From assembly GCA_017457305.1 (NCBI GenBank), contig JAFTHP010000028.1, forward strand, positions 1 to 64,000: 64,000 nt of DNA. Reading direction: 5' to 3'. Below are positions 51,358 to 60,775 of the stretch, in pieces. A program made the translations under genes and the position numbers. This stretch comes from Clostridia bacterium (GTDB lineage Bacteria > Bacillota > Clostridia > Christensenellales > CAG-314). The notes under the pieces were generated by a model. It was not told the DNA's origin. It worked only from the letters and a program-made list of their open reading frames with translations, and searched no databases. Position 1 is the stretch's first letter, and each line of letters begins with the position of its first letter.

Positions 51358-52050
51358 CTATCCTTTCTTTGCAATGGCAACAAGGTGTCCCATAACTCCA
51401 TCAAAGGAAATATTATGCACTCCTGCCGCGGCAAATAATTCAATTAGCCTATCCTTGGTTAACAGATGAATATGCTCGGGGTTGTCGTCTTCCTTAGATG
51501 GAACGGTAACCACAACGTAGTGTTTGGCAATGTTCACGGCGTTGCAAACTGCCTGTTGAACGTTGGGGATATGCTCCAACACTTCCAACAAGGTTACAAC
51601 GTCAGCGCTAGAGGAAGCAAGTGATGTTGTGGAAATATCCGCCTTGACTACTGACAGGTTGAACACACCACCGTTGACCATATCTTGCAACATATCCACG
51701 CGCTTGTCCAAAATATCCAAACTGGTTACGCTAACCCAAGTAAACTCATCAATAAATGGCAACAGAAACACTCCGCGTCCGCTACCCACGTCCACAAGAG
51801 ATTGTACACCAATGCCTTTCAAAAATCCCAGCACCTTTGTTACACGTGGCAACAGTCTATTTGTCCTTTTGAAATGATGAAGCTTTACGCCATTTTGGTG
51901 GGCAACGTCCAATATTTGCTGGCATTGCTCTGTGGTTAGTTGGGATAGTGGCAAATGCAATAATTGCGCTGGCAACAGCTGTTGCTTGCCTTGTCTAATC
52001 AAATTGCCACGAGCTGCCGCAACTGCAAAATGCGTATAATATCTTTCCAT
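51358..52050 (-). CDS. SAM-dependent methyltransferase of the RNA-repair operon
   Basis: 230 residues from ATG at 52050, site AGGGGG. Class I SAM fold: motif I SLVDVGSGRGVFLLP (about 80), acidic turn SLDILDK, and ADVVTLLEVLEHIPN with a late VVVTVPS strand. It is first in the operon with the RNA ligase and HD-Pnk. In the analogous Pnkp-Hen1 systems a methyltransferase 2'-O-methylates the repaired end to block re-cleavage. This one does not show the Hen1 ExxE/HxxxH metal site that I can find, so its target is uncertain. Confidence 0.75.
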   Translation of the reverse strand: MERYYTHFAVAAARGNLIRQGKQQLLPAQLLHLPLSQLTTEQCQQILDVAHQNGVKLHHFKRTNRLLPRVTKVLGFLKGIGVQSLVDVGSGRGVFLLPFIDEFTWVSVTSLDILDKRVDMLQDMVNGGVFNLSVVKADISTTSLASSSADVVTLLEVLEHIPNVQQAVCNAVNIAKHYVVVTVPSKEDDNPEHIHLLTKDRLIELFAAAGVHNISFDGVMGHLVAIAKKG

Positions 52051-52192
52051 GCCAATACCCCCTGTAAAATTATTTGATAACATTATATCATAAATACAGA
52101 TAGTTTTTCAATAAAACAGCAAAAAAGTTGCCACAAATACGCCGCACAAGGCATTTAGTTGACAAGTTATCTTGATGCCCTACCCAAAACGA

Positions 52193-52231
52193 CAAAAAAA
52201 CGGACTTGTTGATTGTTACAAGTCCGCTGTT
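52193..52231 (-). terminator. Terminator of the DUF5685/DnaJ-like/membrane protein operon
   Basis: Minus strand stem GCGGACTTGTAAC / GATTG-loop / AAGTCCG followed by seven T, right after the stop at 52233. Confidence 0.8.
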
Positions 52232-52232
52232 A

Positions 52233-52874
52233 TTATCTCATTAACTTTGATTTGCGCAAAATTTTTACTAGCGCAACAAGGCATCCGCGAAATAGCAAGT
52301 CTAGCGGGATAACTGCAAGTTGCATGATACCCACAATAATCCATACAAGGCCGTTGGCAGTAAGAGTTTGCCACACATCGCCAAACTGTACAAATAGGCT
52401 AAGACACAATGCCGTAAGCAGAAGTCCTACTTCTAGCAAAACATAGTACAGCACCCATTTGAGCCAAGCAGGCATAAATTTTTGCTTTTCCATTTGCACT
52501 TCTACAACCGTTTTGTCTTCCCCCTGTCCAAATGGATCTTCCACGGTGGACGGGGTGAACTTGGCTGTAACTTTGAACGATTCGGCACACACCTTGACAA
52601 TGGCAAAGGGCATACAAAAGGTTACAATGGGCACAACCATATACAAGTTGAATTGGATGGAAAAGAAAATGCCCAATATTGATGATGCAGCATAGCAAAG
52701 CAAGGTGTATTTTCTGCTGCCAAACGCAAGCATTGGCACAACAATGGCAAGGGATGCAACCATTGCTAGCAACAAAATGAGCCATCTGGCAAAGGGCAAA
52801 GCCGATACTACCAAGCACAACGTTGCCACAGCACTACACATGCCGCAAACGGAAATAATCTTGGCTTTACTCAT
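52233..52874 (-). CDS. Uncharacterised membrane protein
   Basis: 213 residues from ATG at 52874, which overlaps the stop of the DnaJ-like gene. About six hydrophobic segments are arranged in two groups (residues 5-100 and 140-200) with a hydrophilic loop rich in Asp/Glu between them. The first half, with GMCSAVATLCLVVSALPFA, has a look like S-component or YqhA-type small transporters, but I cannot assign it. It is last in a three-gene operon with the DnaJ-like and DUF5685 genes. Confidence 0.6.
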   Translation of the reverse strand: MSKAKIISVCGMCSAVATLCLVVSALPFARWLILLLAMVASLAIVVPMLAFGSRKYTLLCYAASSILGIFFSIQFNLYMVVPIVTFCMPFAIVKVCAESFKVTAKFTPSTVEDPFGQGEDKTVVEVQMEKQKFMPAWLKWVLYYVLLEVGLLLTALCLSLFVQFGDVWQTLTANGLVWIIVGIMQLAVIPLDLLFRGCLVALVKILRKSKLMR

Positions 52875-52876
52875 GG

Positions 52877-53503
52877 TTAGCAACCGCCACCCATACATTG
52901 CATGCAGTTACAGCAAGCATTGCACAACAAGCAGTCTCCGCAGGAGCTACCTGTGCAAGTTCCGTTGCCTGCGCCCATATTGCTGTAGTTATCGTTTGTT
53001 GGACGAGAAGTTGTGCGCATTTGGTCAGGGCTGATTGTGTTGGAAGCAAGGATGCGAGTTAACTTTTCCAAACTTTGTCTGTAGCGAGCATTGTTTGGAT
53101 CCATTTGGCAAGCAAGCTCTAGTTGCTTTTTGGATTCCAAAAACCAGTTGCGCTTGTAGAACAAAATGGATTGGATGTAGTGCCACTCGGCATCTCGTAC
53201 AGAACGTTCGTCAAGCAACGCTTGTGCTTCTTCCAATCTGCCGGTAGAAATAAGCTCTTGAATTTGAGTGTAGTCGTTATCGTCAAAGAAATCTCTGGAT
53301 TGATTTTGTTCTTCGCGTGATGTCAAAATATCACGATAAGCAACTTCTATTTGTTGAAGTCTTTCGCAAGCTTCTTCCCCTTCTTCGCCGGGCAAAAATC
53401 TATCGCGTTGGTATTGCGCGCGCAGTTCCTTGTAGCGAGATTCTACTTGCTCCATAGATGCGTTTGTTGGCAAGCCCAATATTTCGTATGCGTTGTAGTT
53501 CAT
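52877..53503 (-). CDS. DnaJ-like protein with degenerate J domain and Cys-rich tail
   Basis: 208 residues. Residues 1-65 align with a J domain (YEILGLPTNASMEQVESRYKELR...IEVAYRDILT), but the HPD tripeptide that activates Hsp70 is replaced by RDR, so classic DnaK stimulation is unlikely. TPR-like helices follow (about 75-145, LLDERSVRDAEWHYIQSILF). The last 25 residues hold nine Cys (CTGSSCGDCLLCNACCNC plus two more) and may bind metal. It lies 2 bases after the DUF5685 gene. In Firmicutes, J-domain proteins of this kind are often coupled to DUF5685, consistent with the pairing here. Confidence 0.78.
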   Translation of the reverse strand: MNYNAYEILGLPTNASMEQVESRYKELRAQYQRDRFLPGEEGEEACERLQQIEVAYRDILTSREEQNQSRDFFDDNDYTQIQELISTGRLEEAQALLDERSVRDAEWHYIQSILFYKRNWFLESKKQLELACQMDPNNARYRQSLEKLTRILASNTISPDQMRTTSRPTNDNYSNMGAGNGTCTGSSCGDCLLCNACCNCMQCMGGGC

Positions 53504-53505
53504 GT

Positions 53506-54369
53506 TTACTCCGTAACAATTTTTTGTTTTATATTATTTAGTATTTCCGCTGTGCGTTGACGAATATTTTGAAATAAAATATTGGTAAGCACACAATGGT
53601 ATTTTGTAAGACTAAGGTCGTTAAAGCACTGTGCTATGCGGTTTAGAACGGCGTACATTGTAAATTGTATGTCCGCAATGTGTTCCGTTAGCTCGTTGAC
53701 AGCGGACAAAGAATAACAACTTACAAATGGGTTGTACTGCTTGTGCTTTAGGTCCTTTTCAATGTCGTCCAGTGCATCAATCAAGTATATCCACTTGCCC
53801 AAGTTGTAGCAAAGGTTTTGCGCAAATTCGCTATCATTTTCGCCAAGAGTCAACGAACAAAAGTCCTGACTCAACACAGCAAAGCTGTGTGCCACTTGGT
53901 CGATACTGCTACAACCAGATTGCTCCAATGCGCGAAGCTCGGTGTACCTGTTACAAATTGTTTGATCTAGCTGTGGCCACATTTTTTTTGCCATTTTGTA
54001 TGCGCGAGAAAAGGCAGAAAGTGCAACCTTCTTTTTGAAACTTTTGTCATCCACAACGTCGTCGTACAAGTTCCATCTGGTAAGTAGCACGTTGGCAATG
54101 GCAAGCTTGTCGGTTAGCTCGTCGTTAGCTACCATTGTTTGCTTCCGTACTGGATGAGCAAAACAGCGACTTTTTGTAAGCTCTACATCTGCTTGCAAAA
54201 TGCTGTGAAAAAGCACGTTGAAGGTGTTGATATCGTTTGTGATAAACATACGTGGGATGTTGCCAAATAGTTTTTTGGTTGAAAAACACAAGGCACACAT
54301 AAATGATTGCCACAATCCGCGCTGTCCATCCTCAATATTTTTTTTATCTATATCTAGGTATCCAAACAT
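53506..54369 (-). CDS. DUF5685 family protein
   Basis: 287 residues. MFGYLDIDKKNIEDGQR at the start, FMCALCFSTKKLFG, RCFAHPVRKQ and later LGKWIYLIDALDDIEKD fit DUF5685, an all-helical family from Firmicutes with Cys and Asp motifs like those of prenyl-synthase-like folds. Its function is not known. It heads an operon with the DnaJ-like and membrane proteins. The start lies 3 bases after the trpS stop, so trpS may be the first gene of the same transcript. Confidence 0.75.
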   Translation of the reverse strand: MFGYLDIDKKNIEDGQRGLWQSFMCALCFSTKKLFGNIPRMFITNDINTFNVLFHSILQADVELTKSRCFAHPVRKQTMVANDELTDKLAIANVLLTRWNLYDDVVDDKSFKKKVALSAFSRAYKMAKKMWPQLDQTICNRYTELRALEQSGCSSIDQVAHSFAVLSQDFCSLTLGENDSEFAQNLCYNLGKWIYLIDALDDIEKDLKHKQYNPFVSCYSLSAVNELTEHIADIQFTMYAVLNRIAQCFNDLSLTKYHCVLTNILFQNIRQRTAEILNNIKQKIVTE

Positions 54370-54371
54370 TG

Positions 54372-55376
54372 TTATCTAATTTTTGGCACAAAGCCCACCT
54401 TGCGGTAAACCTTGGCAAGAGTTTTTGCTGCGATACGTTCAGCCTGCTCTGCACCAGCTTTCAAAACGCTTTCCAAATATGCCTTGTCTGCAATTAGACG
54501 GCGTTGTTCATCCTGGATTGGTTTTACAACGGCAATAACAGCATCGGCTACCGCTTGCTTGAATACACCATAGCCTTGTCCCGCAAAGCGTTGTTCCGCT
54601 TGTTCGATGGTTTCGCCACTTGTCAAGCTGTAGATGGTTAGCAGGTTGGAAATAGCAGGCTTGTCTTCACCAAAGCGAACAACTGTGTCGCTATCGGTAA
54701 CGGCACGCTTAAACTTGCGAGCAATTGTGTCGGGATCATCCATAAGGCTGATAACGGCATTTTCGTTAGGATCGGACTTGGACATCTTGGAAAGTGGATC
54801 TTGCAAGCTCTTTATACTGCTACCTTGCTTGAATACCAAACCTTCGGGCACAACAAAAGTTTCGCTGTAACGATTGTTGAAACGTTCCGCCAAGTTGCGT
54901 GCAAGCTCCAAGTGTTGAATTTGGTCCTTGCCCACAGGAACAAGATCTGTTTGGTACAAAAGGATATCTGCCGCCATCAAAACAGGGTAGTTCATCAAGC
55001 CCATGTTAATATTATCGGCGTGTTTCCTTGATTTTTCCTTAAATTGAGTCATGCGATTGAGTTCGCCAATGTAGGAAATTGTGTCCAACACCCAGCAAAG
55101 TTCGGCATGTTGAGGAACGTGCGATTGAATAAACAATCCACTCTTAGTGGGATCTACGCCACAGGCAATGTACAAAGCAACCAAATCCATGGTGTTTTTT
55201 CTAAGCTCTGCTGCCACTTGTGAAACGGTTATTGAGTGCATATCTACAACGCAGTACAAGCAGTTGTATTGGTCTTGCAATGGCCCCCAGTTGCGGATTG
55301 CTCCCAAGTAGTTGCCAAGTGTGATTTTGCCTGTAGGTTGTACACCGCTGAAAACGGTCTTTTTGATTGCGTCCAT
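54372..55376 (-). CDS. trpS: Tryptophanyl-tRNA synthetase
   Basis: 334 residues from ATG at 55376 (AGAGGTATT upstream). Class I: the HIGH-like TLGNYLGAIRN (about 20-30) and KMSKS as LSKMSKSDPNEN (about 197-208). It charges tRNA-Trp. The promoter TTGACA-17-TATTAT lies about 70-100 bases upstream. The leader is too short for a T-box, and none is seen. Confidence 0.97.
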   Translation of the reverse strand: MDAIKKTVFSGVQPTGKITLGNYLGAIRNWGPLQDQYNCLYCVVDMHSITVSQVAAELRKNTMDLVALYIACGVDPTKSGLFIQSHVPQHAELCWVLDTISYIGELNRMTQFKEKSRKHADNINMGLMNYPVLMAADILLYQTDLVPVGKDQIQHLELARNLAERFNNRYSETFVVPEGLVFKQGSSIKSLQDPLSKMSKSDPNENAVISLMDDPDTIARKFKRAVTDSDTVVRFGEDKPAISNLLTIYSLTSGETIEQAEQRFAGQGYGVFKQAVADAVIAVVKPIQDEQRRLIADKAYLESVLKAGAEQAERIAAKTLAKVYRKVGFVPKIR

Positions 55377-55527
55377 AATAATACCTCTTTTGCCAAATAT
55401 TGTTAGTTTTATGCTGGCACACCGCGCAAATAAGTACATACTGCGCTATTTTATATAATATCACTAATATTATTTGTTGTCAATAGAACAACCACCGCAC
55501 CAGACACAAGAAAAACATTATTTGAAA

Positions 55528-55568
55528 AATAAAAAGCACCACTGTGTAGTGATGCTTTTTTTGTTTGT
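55528..55568. terminator. Terminator of the small lipoprotein gene
   Basis: Stem AAAAAGCACCACT/AGTGATGCTTTTT flanked by A and T tracts; works on the minus strand. Confidence 0.8.
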
Positions 55569-55579
55569 AATTGTGTAAA

Positions 55580-55984
55580 TTATCTTGCAGCCTTGATTGC
55601 AGCGGATGTTCCGTAGTAGATCATAGCGCCAGAAAGTTTGATTGTCCAGTCGGAATCTTTGGAATCCTCGTCTTCTTCTGCAGCATAATCTTGCATCTTT
55701 TCCCATGCAGCTTCAGCAGCTTCTTCTGTTTCGAAGTAAACGATTGTAACGTGTTCAAGTTTGTCCTCTTCGTCGCCTTCGCCTTCTACAAGAAGAGAAC
55801 CTGTAACAACGCAATCAACATCCTTGAAACCCAAAAGAACAGGAAGATTAATAACTTTGTAGCCGTTTTCTTTCAAAGCAGCTTCTGCCTTTACTGGATC
55901 AGCATTTGGAGCGCATGCAACAAATACTACAAGAGACATGATTGCAACAAGTGCAAGTGCAAGAATTTTAGTAAACTTTTTCAT
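55580..55984 (-). CDS. Small putative lipoprotein
   Basis: 134 residues from ATG at 55984 with AAGGAGGAA upstream. Lipoprotein signal MKKFTKILALALVAIMSLVVFVACAP with lipobox VFVAC (Cys about 24; quoted in parts, full leader is residues 1-26). The mature part holds an alpha/beta fold with an acidic stretch (EGEGDEEDKLE) and YFETEEAAEAAWEKMQDY, like the small DUF of lipoproteins seen in gut Firmicutes. The function is unknown. A strong promoter, TTGACA (56042-56037), 17, TACAAT (56019-56014), precedes it. Confidence 0.75.
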   Translation of the reverse strand: MKKFTKILALALVAIMSLVVFVACAPNADPVKAEAALKENGYKVINLPVLLGFKDVDCVVTGSLLVEGEGDEEDKLEHVTIVYFETEEAAEAAWEKMQDYAAEEDEDSKDSDWTIKLSGAMIYYGTSAAIKAAR

Positions 55985-56128
55985 AATAAATTCCTCCTTA
56001 ATCGGTTGAGTATATTGTAATTGAAATATATGCAATTGTCAATGTTGATTGACAAAATAATTTGGAAAATTAATTTAATGCTACCTTTTTCACTGTTATA
56101 TTTGTGAAATATATAAGCACAACAGATG

Positions 56129-57049
56129 TTATTTGTTTTTTGGAGCTTTGGCAAGCAACGTAAAGTACCTGTCATCGCCATCGGGAAAAACGGTTACAAT
56201 CTTCTTTCCCTTGTTTTGTGGATCTTTGGCAAGTCGAACAGCTGCAACGATGTTAGCTGCAGAAGACAAACCACAGCAATAGCCTTGTTTTAGGTTGAGT
56301 GTGTAGAACATATCCATTGTTTGCTCGTCCGTTACAAGTTCGATGCTATCTACAAGATCGGGCTGATAAAGCTTGGGAACAAACCCTGCACCAATGCCTT
56401 GAATTGCGTGTTGTCCCTTTTCCCCTCGGCTGATAATTGGACTGGATGCTGGCTCTACCCCAACAATCTTGCAGCTAGGAAAGGCTTGCTTTAGCTTGGT
56501 TGCTGTGCCAATAAGTGTACCGCTGGTTCCAATACCTGCAACAAAAATGTCCACGTTGTCAATTTGATTGACAATTTCTTCCCCAGTGGAAACAACGTGA
56601 GCTTGCACGTTTTGTGGATTTTCAAATTGACGCATAAGCAAATGCTTGGGTTGACTGGCAAGTTCTTCGGCCATATCCACAGCACCTTGCATACCAAGAG
56701 CGCCTTCGGTTAGCACAAGTTGAGCACCAAGTCCTTGCAAAAGATTGCGACGTTCTTCGCTCATTGTATCGGGCATGGTAAGTAGCACCCTGTAGCCACG
56801 CTTTGCACCAATGTAGGCAAGGGATATTCCCATGTTACCGCTGGTTGCTTCCACAATTGTGTAGCCCGGCTTGAGCAATCCATCTTGCTCAGCTTGCAAA
56901 ATCATTTGCAATGCTGGACGATCCTTGATGCTACCAGTAGCATTTTGCGTTTCGTCCTTTACAAAAATGTCTGCTTCAAAATCTTCTTCATAGGGAATAA
57001 GGGGTGTGTTACCTATACCCAATGGTGTTGCGTGTTTGTAAAAATCCAT
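56129..57049 (-). CDS. cysK: Cysteine synthase (O-acetylserine sulfhydrylase)
   Basis: 306 residues, GAGGTAAAA before ATG. The PLP lysine lies in NATGSIKDRPAL (about K43), the substrate loop is EATSGNMGISLA, and the PLP-phosphate loop is GIGTSGTLIG. The GFVPKLYQPDLVD and GLSSAANI segments fit CysK. It makes cysteine from O-acetylserine and sulfide. It is a single gene between leuS and a lipoprotein gene, with no cysE nearby. A relaxed specificity (cystathionine beta-synthase-like) cannot be excluded. Confidence 0.9.
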   Translation of the reverse strand: MDFYKHATPLGIGNTPLIPYEEDFEADIFVKDETQNATGSIKDRPALQMILQAEQDGLLKPGYTIVEATSGNMGISLAYIGAKRGYRVLLTMPDTMSEERRNLLQGLGAQLVLTEGALGMQGAVDMAEELASQPKHLLMRQFENPQNVQAHVVSTGEEIVNQIDNVDIFVAGIGTSGTLIGTATKLKQAFPSCKIVGVEPASSPIISRGEKGQHAIQGIGAGFVPKLYQPDLVDSIELVTDEQTMDMFYTLNLKQGYCCGLSSAANIVAAVRLAKDPQNKGKKIVTVFPDGDDRYFTLLAKAPKNK

Positions 57050-57159
57050 AGTGGTTTTACCTCGATAATTGCATAGTTTGGTTGTTAAATAGACTTGGTT
57101 GTAGTACTAAAGTAAATAAGTGTGCAAATATAACTCAAAACATAACTACTAACAAATTA

Positions 57160-57190
57160 CAACAAAAGGGCGACATTTCGCCCTTGTTGC
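57160..57190 (-). terminator. Terminator of leuS
   Basis: Minus strand stem AAGGGCGAAATGTCGCCCTT with T-rich end, 9-39 bases after the leuS stop. Confidence 0.75.
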
Positions 57191-57198
57191 TAGTATGT

Positions 57199-59628
57199 TT
57201 ATAAAATAATATTTACAAGTCTTCCTGGAATTACAATAACCTTCTTGGGGGTTGCTCCTGCAAGAAGTTCTACCACCTTGCTGTCGGCAAGCACCAATGC
57301 TTCTAGTTGCTTTGGAGAAAGGGTTACGTCAACTGTGATACGTGTCTTGGGGCGGCTGTTAAATTGAACAAGCATTTCAGCTTCGGCAACCTTTGTTGCA
57401 CTTTCGTCATAAACAGGGAAAGACTCAACAATGATGCTACCGCTGTGTCCAGTTTGTTGCCACAATTCTTCGGCAAAGTGTGGAGCAAGAGGGCAAAGCA
57501 TCTTCAACAAATCGTCCACTGTGTCGCGGTAGAGTTTGCTGTTCTTTGCTGGTTGCGCTTCGTACTTGGACAATGCGTTTACAAGTTCCATCATACGAGC
57601 TACCGCTGTGTTGAAGGAGAATTGTGGGTAATCGGCATCCACAGCCTTGATTGTGCAATGTCTTACACGATTGAGTTCCTTTTCCGCAGCACCAAATTGC
57701 TCTGTTGTTGGATAATCTGCATAAGCTGCAAGTACGTATCTTTCGGCACGGTCCAACCACTTGTTGATAGCCTTGATGCCGTCTTCTGACCATGGGCCAC
57801 CTTCGGTGTACTTAAAGCCAAATGCCATGTATACACGGAAAACGTCTGCGCCAAATTCGTTTACATATTCGTCTGGGCTGATAACGTTGCCGTGAGATTT
57901 GCTCATACGATTTCCATCTGGTCCCAAAATGATACCTTGGTGAACAAGGGACTTAAATGGTTCGTCAAAGTGTAGATATCCCATATCGCGAAGTGCCTTG
58001 GTGATGAAGCGCGCGTACAACAAGTGCATGCAAGCGTGTTCTGCACCACCAACGTACTTGTCTACTGGGAGCATCTTGTCGATCCACTCGGTGTTGAAAG
58101 GTTCGCTGTTGTTGTGAGCATCTGGATAACGAAGGTAGTACCAGCTGCTGCAAACAAACGTATCCAACGTGTCGGCATCGCGAGTTGCTTGAGCACCGCA
58201 CTTGGGACAAACAACGTCATGAACAAACTTTTGGTGTTTAGCAAGTGGGCTGGTTCCATCTGGACGGAATTCAACGTCGTAAGGAAGTTTTACTGGAAGG
58301 TTTTCATCCAATACTTCGCCACAATGTGGGCAGTGAATTACAGGGATTGGAGCACCCCAGTATCTTTGACGAGAAACAAGCCAGTCACGCAAACGATAGT
58401 TTGTTTTTAGTTCGCCCTTGCCCATTGTTGCAAGTTCTTCTACCACAGCAACACGACCTTGTTCGCTTGTTAGACCATCGAACTTGCCGCTGTTGCACAT
58501 TACGCCGTAGTCGCAGAAAGGCAGGCTGTCGTCAACGTCGGCAGTTGCGCCCTTGATAACACGGTTGATACCCAAGTTGTGCTTTTGTGCAAACTTGTAG
58601 TCGCGTGCGTCGTGTGATGGTACACCCATAACGGCACCAGTACCATATCCTGCAAGAACGTAATCGCCAATCCAAATTTCCACCTTGTCGCCATTGATTG
58701 GGTTGATTGCGTACGCACCTGTGAACACGCCTGTCTTTTCCTTTGCGGTAGACAAACGTTCAATTTCGTTGGTCTTGGCAACTTCGGCACAGTAATCTTC
58801 TACCGCTTGACGGTGTTCGTCTGTTGTGATCTTTGCAACCAATTCGTGTTCGGGAGCAAGAACAACGTAGGTGCAACCGAACAACGTGTCGGCACGTGTT
58901 GTAAATACCTTGAAACTGCCTGTTCCGTCAGCCAAATCAGATACGATTTCGCCACCAACGGATTTGCCAATCCAGTTGCGTTGCATTGCCTTGGTTTTTT
59001 CTGGCCAATCTAGGTTGTCTAGTTCGGAAAGAAGTTCTTCGGCATAGGCGGTAATCTTGAAGAACCATTGTGTAAGGTCCTTTTTGATAACTTGACTATC
59101 ACAACGTTCGCAATGGCCATCTACTACTTGTTCGTTAGCAAGAACGGTGTTGCAACTTGGACACCAGTTTACGGGTGCCTTTTTGCGGTATGCCAATCCG
59201 TGCTTGTAAAGTTGACAAAATAGCCATTGTGTCCACTTGTAGTAATCGGGCATACAAGTTTTGATTTCGTGATTCCAATCGAACATAGCACCAATGTTTT
59301 TGAGTTGCTGTTCCATAACTTCAATGTTGTGGATGGTGCTATCTTGTGGGTGAACGCCCGTCTTGATGGCGTAGTTTTCCGCTGGCAAGCCAAATGCGTC
59401 AAAGCCCATTGGTTGGAAGACGTTTTTGCCTTTCATAATTTGATAGCGAGCAAAGCTATCTGTCAAAGCATAGTTGTACCAGTGTCCCAAGTGAAGTTTT
59501 GCACCACTTGGATAGCTGAACATTTCCAAAACGTAGTATTTGTTATCTGTGTTGGTTGGATCAAATTGGTAAACGGGTTGTTCTGCCCACAATTTGTTCC
59601 ATTTTTGTTCTACTGCAATTTTGTCCAT
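57199..59628 (-). CDS. leuS: Leucyl-tRNA synthetase
   Basis: 809 residues from ATG at 59628 after AAGGGGTC; the longer frame (to 59964) runs through the promoter, terminator and part of the next gene. The HIGH motif is [11 protein letters not shown] (about 43-53), the editing domain occupies about 220-410, and KMSKS appears as NRMSKSHGN. Zinc-type CPHCGEV and CPKCGAQ knuckles lie in the middle. Full-length for bacterial LeuRS. Its 24-base leader leaves no room for a T-box. Confidence 0.97.
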   Translation of the reverse strand: MDKIAVEQKWNKLWAEQPVYQFDPTNTDNKYYVLEMFSYPSGAKLHLGHWYNYALTDSFARYQIMKGKNVFQPMGFDAFGLPAENYAIKTGVHPQDSTIHNIEVMEQQLKNIGAMFDWNHEIKTCMPDYYKWTQWLFCQLYKHGLAYRKKAPVNWCPSCNTVLANEQVVDGHCERCDSQVIKKDLTQWFFKITAYAEELLSELDNLDWPEKTKAMQRNWIGKSVGGEIVSDLADGTGSFKVFTTRADTLFGCTYVVLAPEHELVAKITTDEHRQAVEDYCAEVAKTNEIERLSTAKEKTGVFTGAYAINPINGDKVEIWIGDYVLAGYGTGAVMGVPSHDARDYKFAQKHNLGINRVIKGATADVDDSLPFCDYGVMCNSGKFDGLTSEQGRVAVVEELATMGKGELKTNYRLRDWLVSRQRYWGAPIPVIHCPHCGEVLDENLPVKLPYDVEFRPDGTSPLAKHQKFVHDVVCPKCGAQATRDADTLDTFVCSSWYYLRYPDAHNNSEPFNTEWIDKMLPVDKYVGGAEHACMHLLYARFITKALRDMGYLHFDEPFKSLVHQGIILGPDGNRMSKSHGNVISPDEYVNEFGADVFRVYMAFGFKYTEGGPWSEDGIKAINKWLDRAERYVLAAYADYPTTEQFGAAEKELNRVRHCTIKAVDADYPQFSFNTAVARMMELVNALSKYEAQPAKNSKLYRDTVDDLLKMLCPLAPHFAEELWQQTGHSGSIIVESFPVYDESATKVAEAEMLVQFNSRPKTRITVDVTLSPKQLEALVLADSKVVELLAGATPKKVIVIPGRLVNIIL

Positions 59629-59658
59629 AGTAGACCCCTTATTATTTATAATAATAAG

Positions 59659-59687
59659 ATTGTATTCCAACAGGCAAAAGTTGTCAA
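59659..59687 (-). promoter_or_regulatory. Promoter of leuS
   Basis: TTGACA (59687-59682), 17-base spacer, TACAAT (59664-59659). Confidence 0.85.
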
Positions 59688-59699
59688 GCAAAGCAAAAT

Positions 59700-59740
59700 A
59701 GAAAACAGCGAAAGGAATATCCCTTCCGCTGTTTTTTTGT
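59700..59740. terminator. Terminator of the nucleoside ABC transporter operon
   Basis: Stem AAACAGCGGAAGG/CCTTTCGCTGTTT flanked by T and A tracts, between the permease stop (59757) and the leuS promoter. Confidence 0.8.
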
Positions 59741-59756
59741 TGATATAAATAAGTTG

Positions 59757-60773
59757 TTATCTTTGTCCCTTGTCGTATGGAATACCTTCCGCCTTGGGTG
59801 CGCGTGACTTTTTGGAAGTGAACGCCAACACAATTAGTGTTACAAGGTAAGGAAGTAGGTTGTACAAGTCGCTGGAGAAGAATGCTACATTTTGGCTGAG
59901 TTCCTTGAGAAGGTAAATTCCGTCCCCGTTGATATCGATGGATGCGTAAGCCGCTGCAAGGCACTTGAGCAAACCAAACACAAAGGATACAATTGCAATG
60001 TTCAATGGCTTCCAGTTACCAAAAATCATGATGGCAAGAGCAAGGAAACCAAATCCTGCAACGGCACCAGTTGCGCTACCACCGTCGATGGTAAGAGCGT
60101 ATGTGTAGCCGCCGATACCTGCAAGTGCGCCGGAGATTGTTGTGCCGATATATCTCATCTTGTAAACGTTGATACCAACACTATCTGCCGCTTGTGGGTG
60201 TTCACCGCAGGAACGAAGTCTAAGACCAAACTTTGTGCGGTACAAAATGATGGACAAAACAACAAATATTGCAACGCAAATAAAGGTTGTGATGTAGGTT
60301 CTATCAAAGAAGATGGCAAGCAAATCGTGGAAGAAACCTTCCCCTTGTGGCATCTTGATGATACACCAGCTTGCAGCGTCAATCTTTAGTTGAATCTTGT
60401 TTTGGTTGAAGAATACGTTTGCAACGAACAATACAATAGCAGGAGCAATAAGGTTCAATGCTGTACCTGTAATTGTTTGGTCTGCCTTCCACTTGATGGA
60501 AGCATAGCTTAGTAGTAACGAGAATGCTGCACCAATGCCAGCGGCAAGGATAAATCCAATAATGATGGAAAGTTGTGCACCAAATGAACCTGGCAAGAAC
60601 ATTCCGCTTTCTTGCAAAACGCGAACAATAGCTGCGCAAATAAATGCGCCCATAATCATGATACCTTCGAGAGCAAGGTTGATGATACCGCTACGCTCTG
60701 CAAATACACCTGCAAGAGCAACAATAAGCATTGGCACCATGTAACGGATGGTTTGTTGAAGTAGAAATACCAT
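59757..60773 (-). CDS. nupQ: Nucleoside ABC transporter permease, NupQ-like
   Basis: 338 residues with about 8-9 membrane helices. The opening [26 protein letters not shown] is typical of the BmpB/NupQ-type permease of the BMP family (sugar-ABC fold). [21 protein letters not shown] is the conserved cytoplasmic EAA-like loop. It pairs with the permease encoded just upstream to import nucleosides. It starts 2 bases after the other permease stop. Confidence 0.9.
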   Translation of the reverse strand: MVFLLQQTIRYMVPMLIVALAGVFAERSGIINLALEGIMIMGAFICAAIVRVLQESGMFLPGSFGAQLSIIIGFILAAGIGAAFSLLLSYASIKWKADQTITGTALNLIAPAIVLFVANVFFNQNKIQLKIDAASWCIIKMPQGEGFFHDLLAIFFDRTYITTFICVAIFVVLSIILYRTKFGLRLRSCGEHPQAADSVGINVYKMRYIGTTISGALAGIGGYTYALTIDGGSATGAVAGFGFLALAIMIFGNWKPLNIAIVSFVFGLLKCLAAAYASIDINGDGIYLLKELSQNVAFFSSDLYNLLPYLVTLIVLAFTSKKSRAPKAEGIPYDKGQR

Positions 60774-60775
60774 AG

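Noticed and set aside
55377..55520. T-box or trp attenuator before trpS
   Set aside because: The leader is under 80 bases, without the conserved T-box sequence or stem I.
59629..59757. T-box riboswitch before leuS
   Set aside because: The leader after the mapped promoter is only about 24 bases, and no T-box sequence is present.
57199..59964. leuS start at 59964
   Set aside because: This would cross the leuS promoter and the terminator of the transporter operon; ATG 59628 has a ribosome site and the usual N-terminus.
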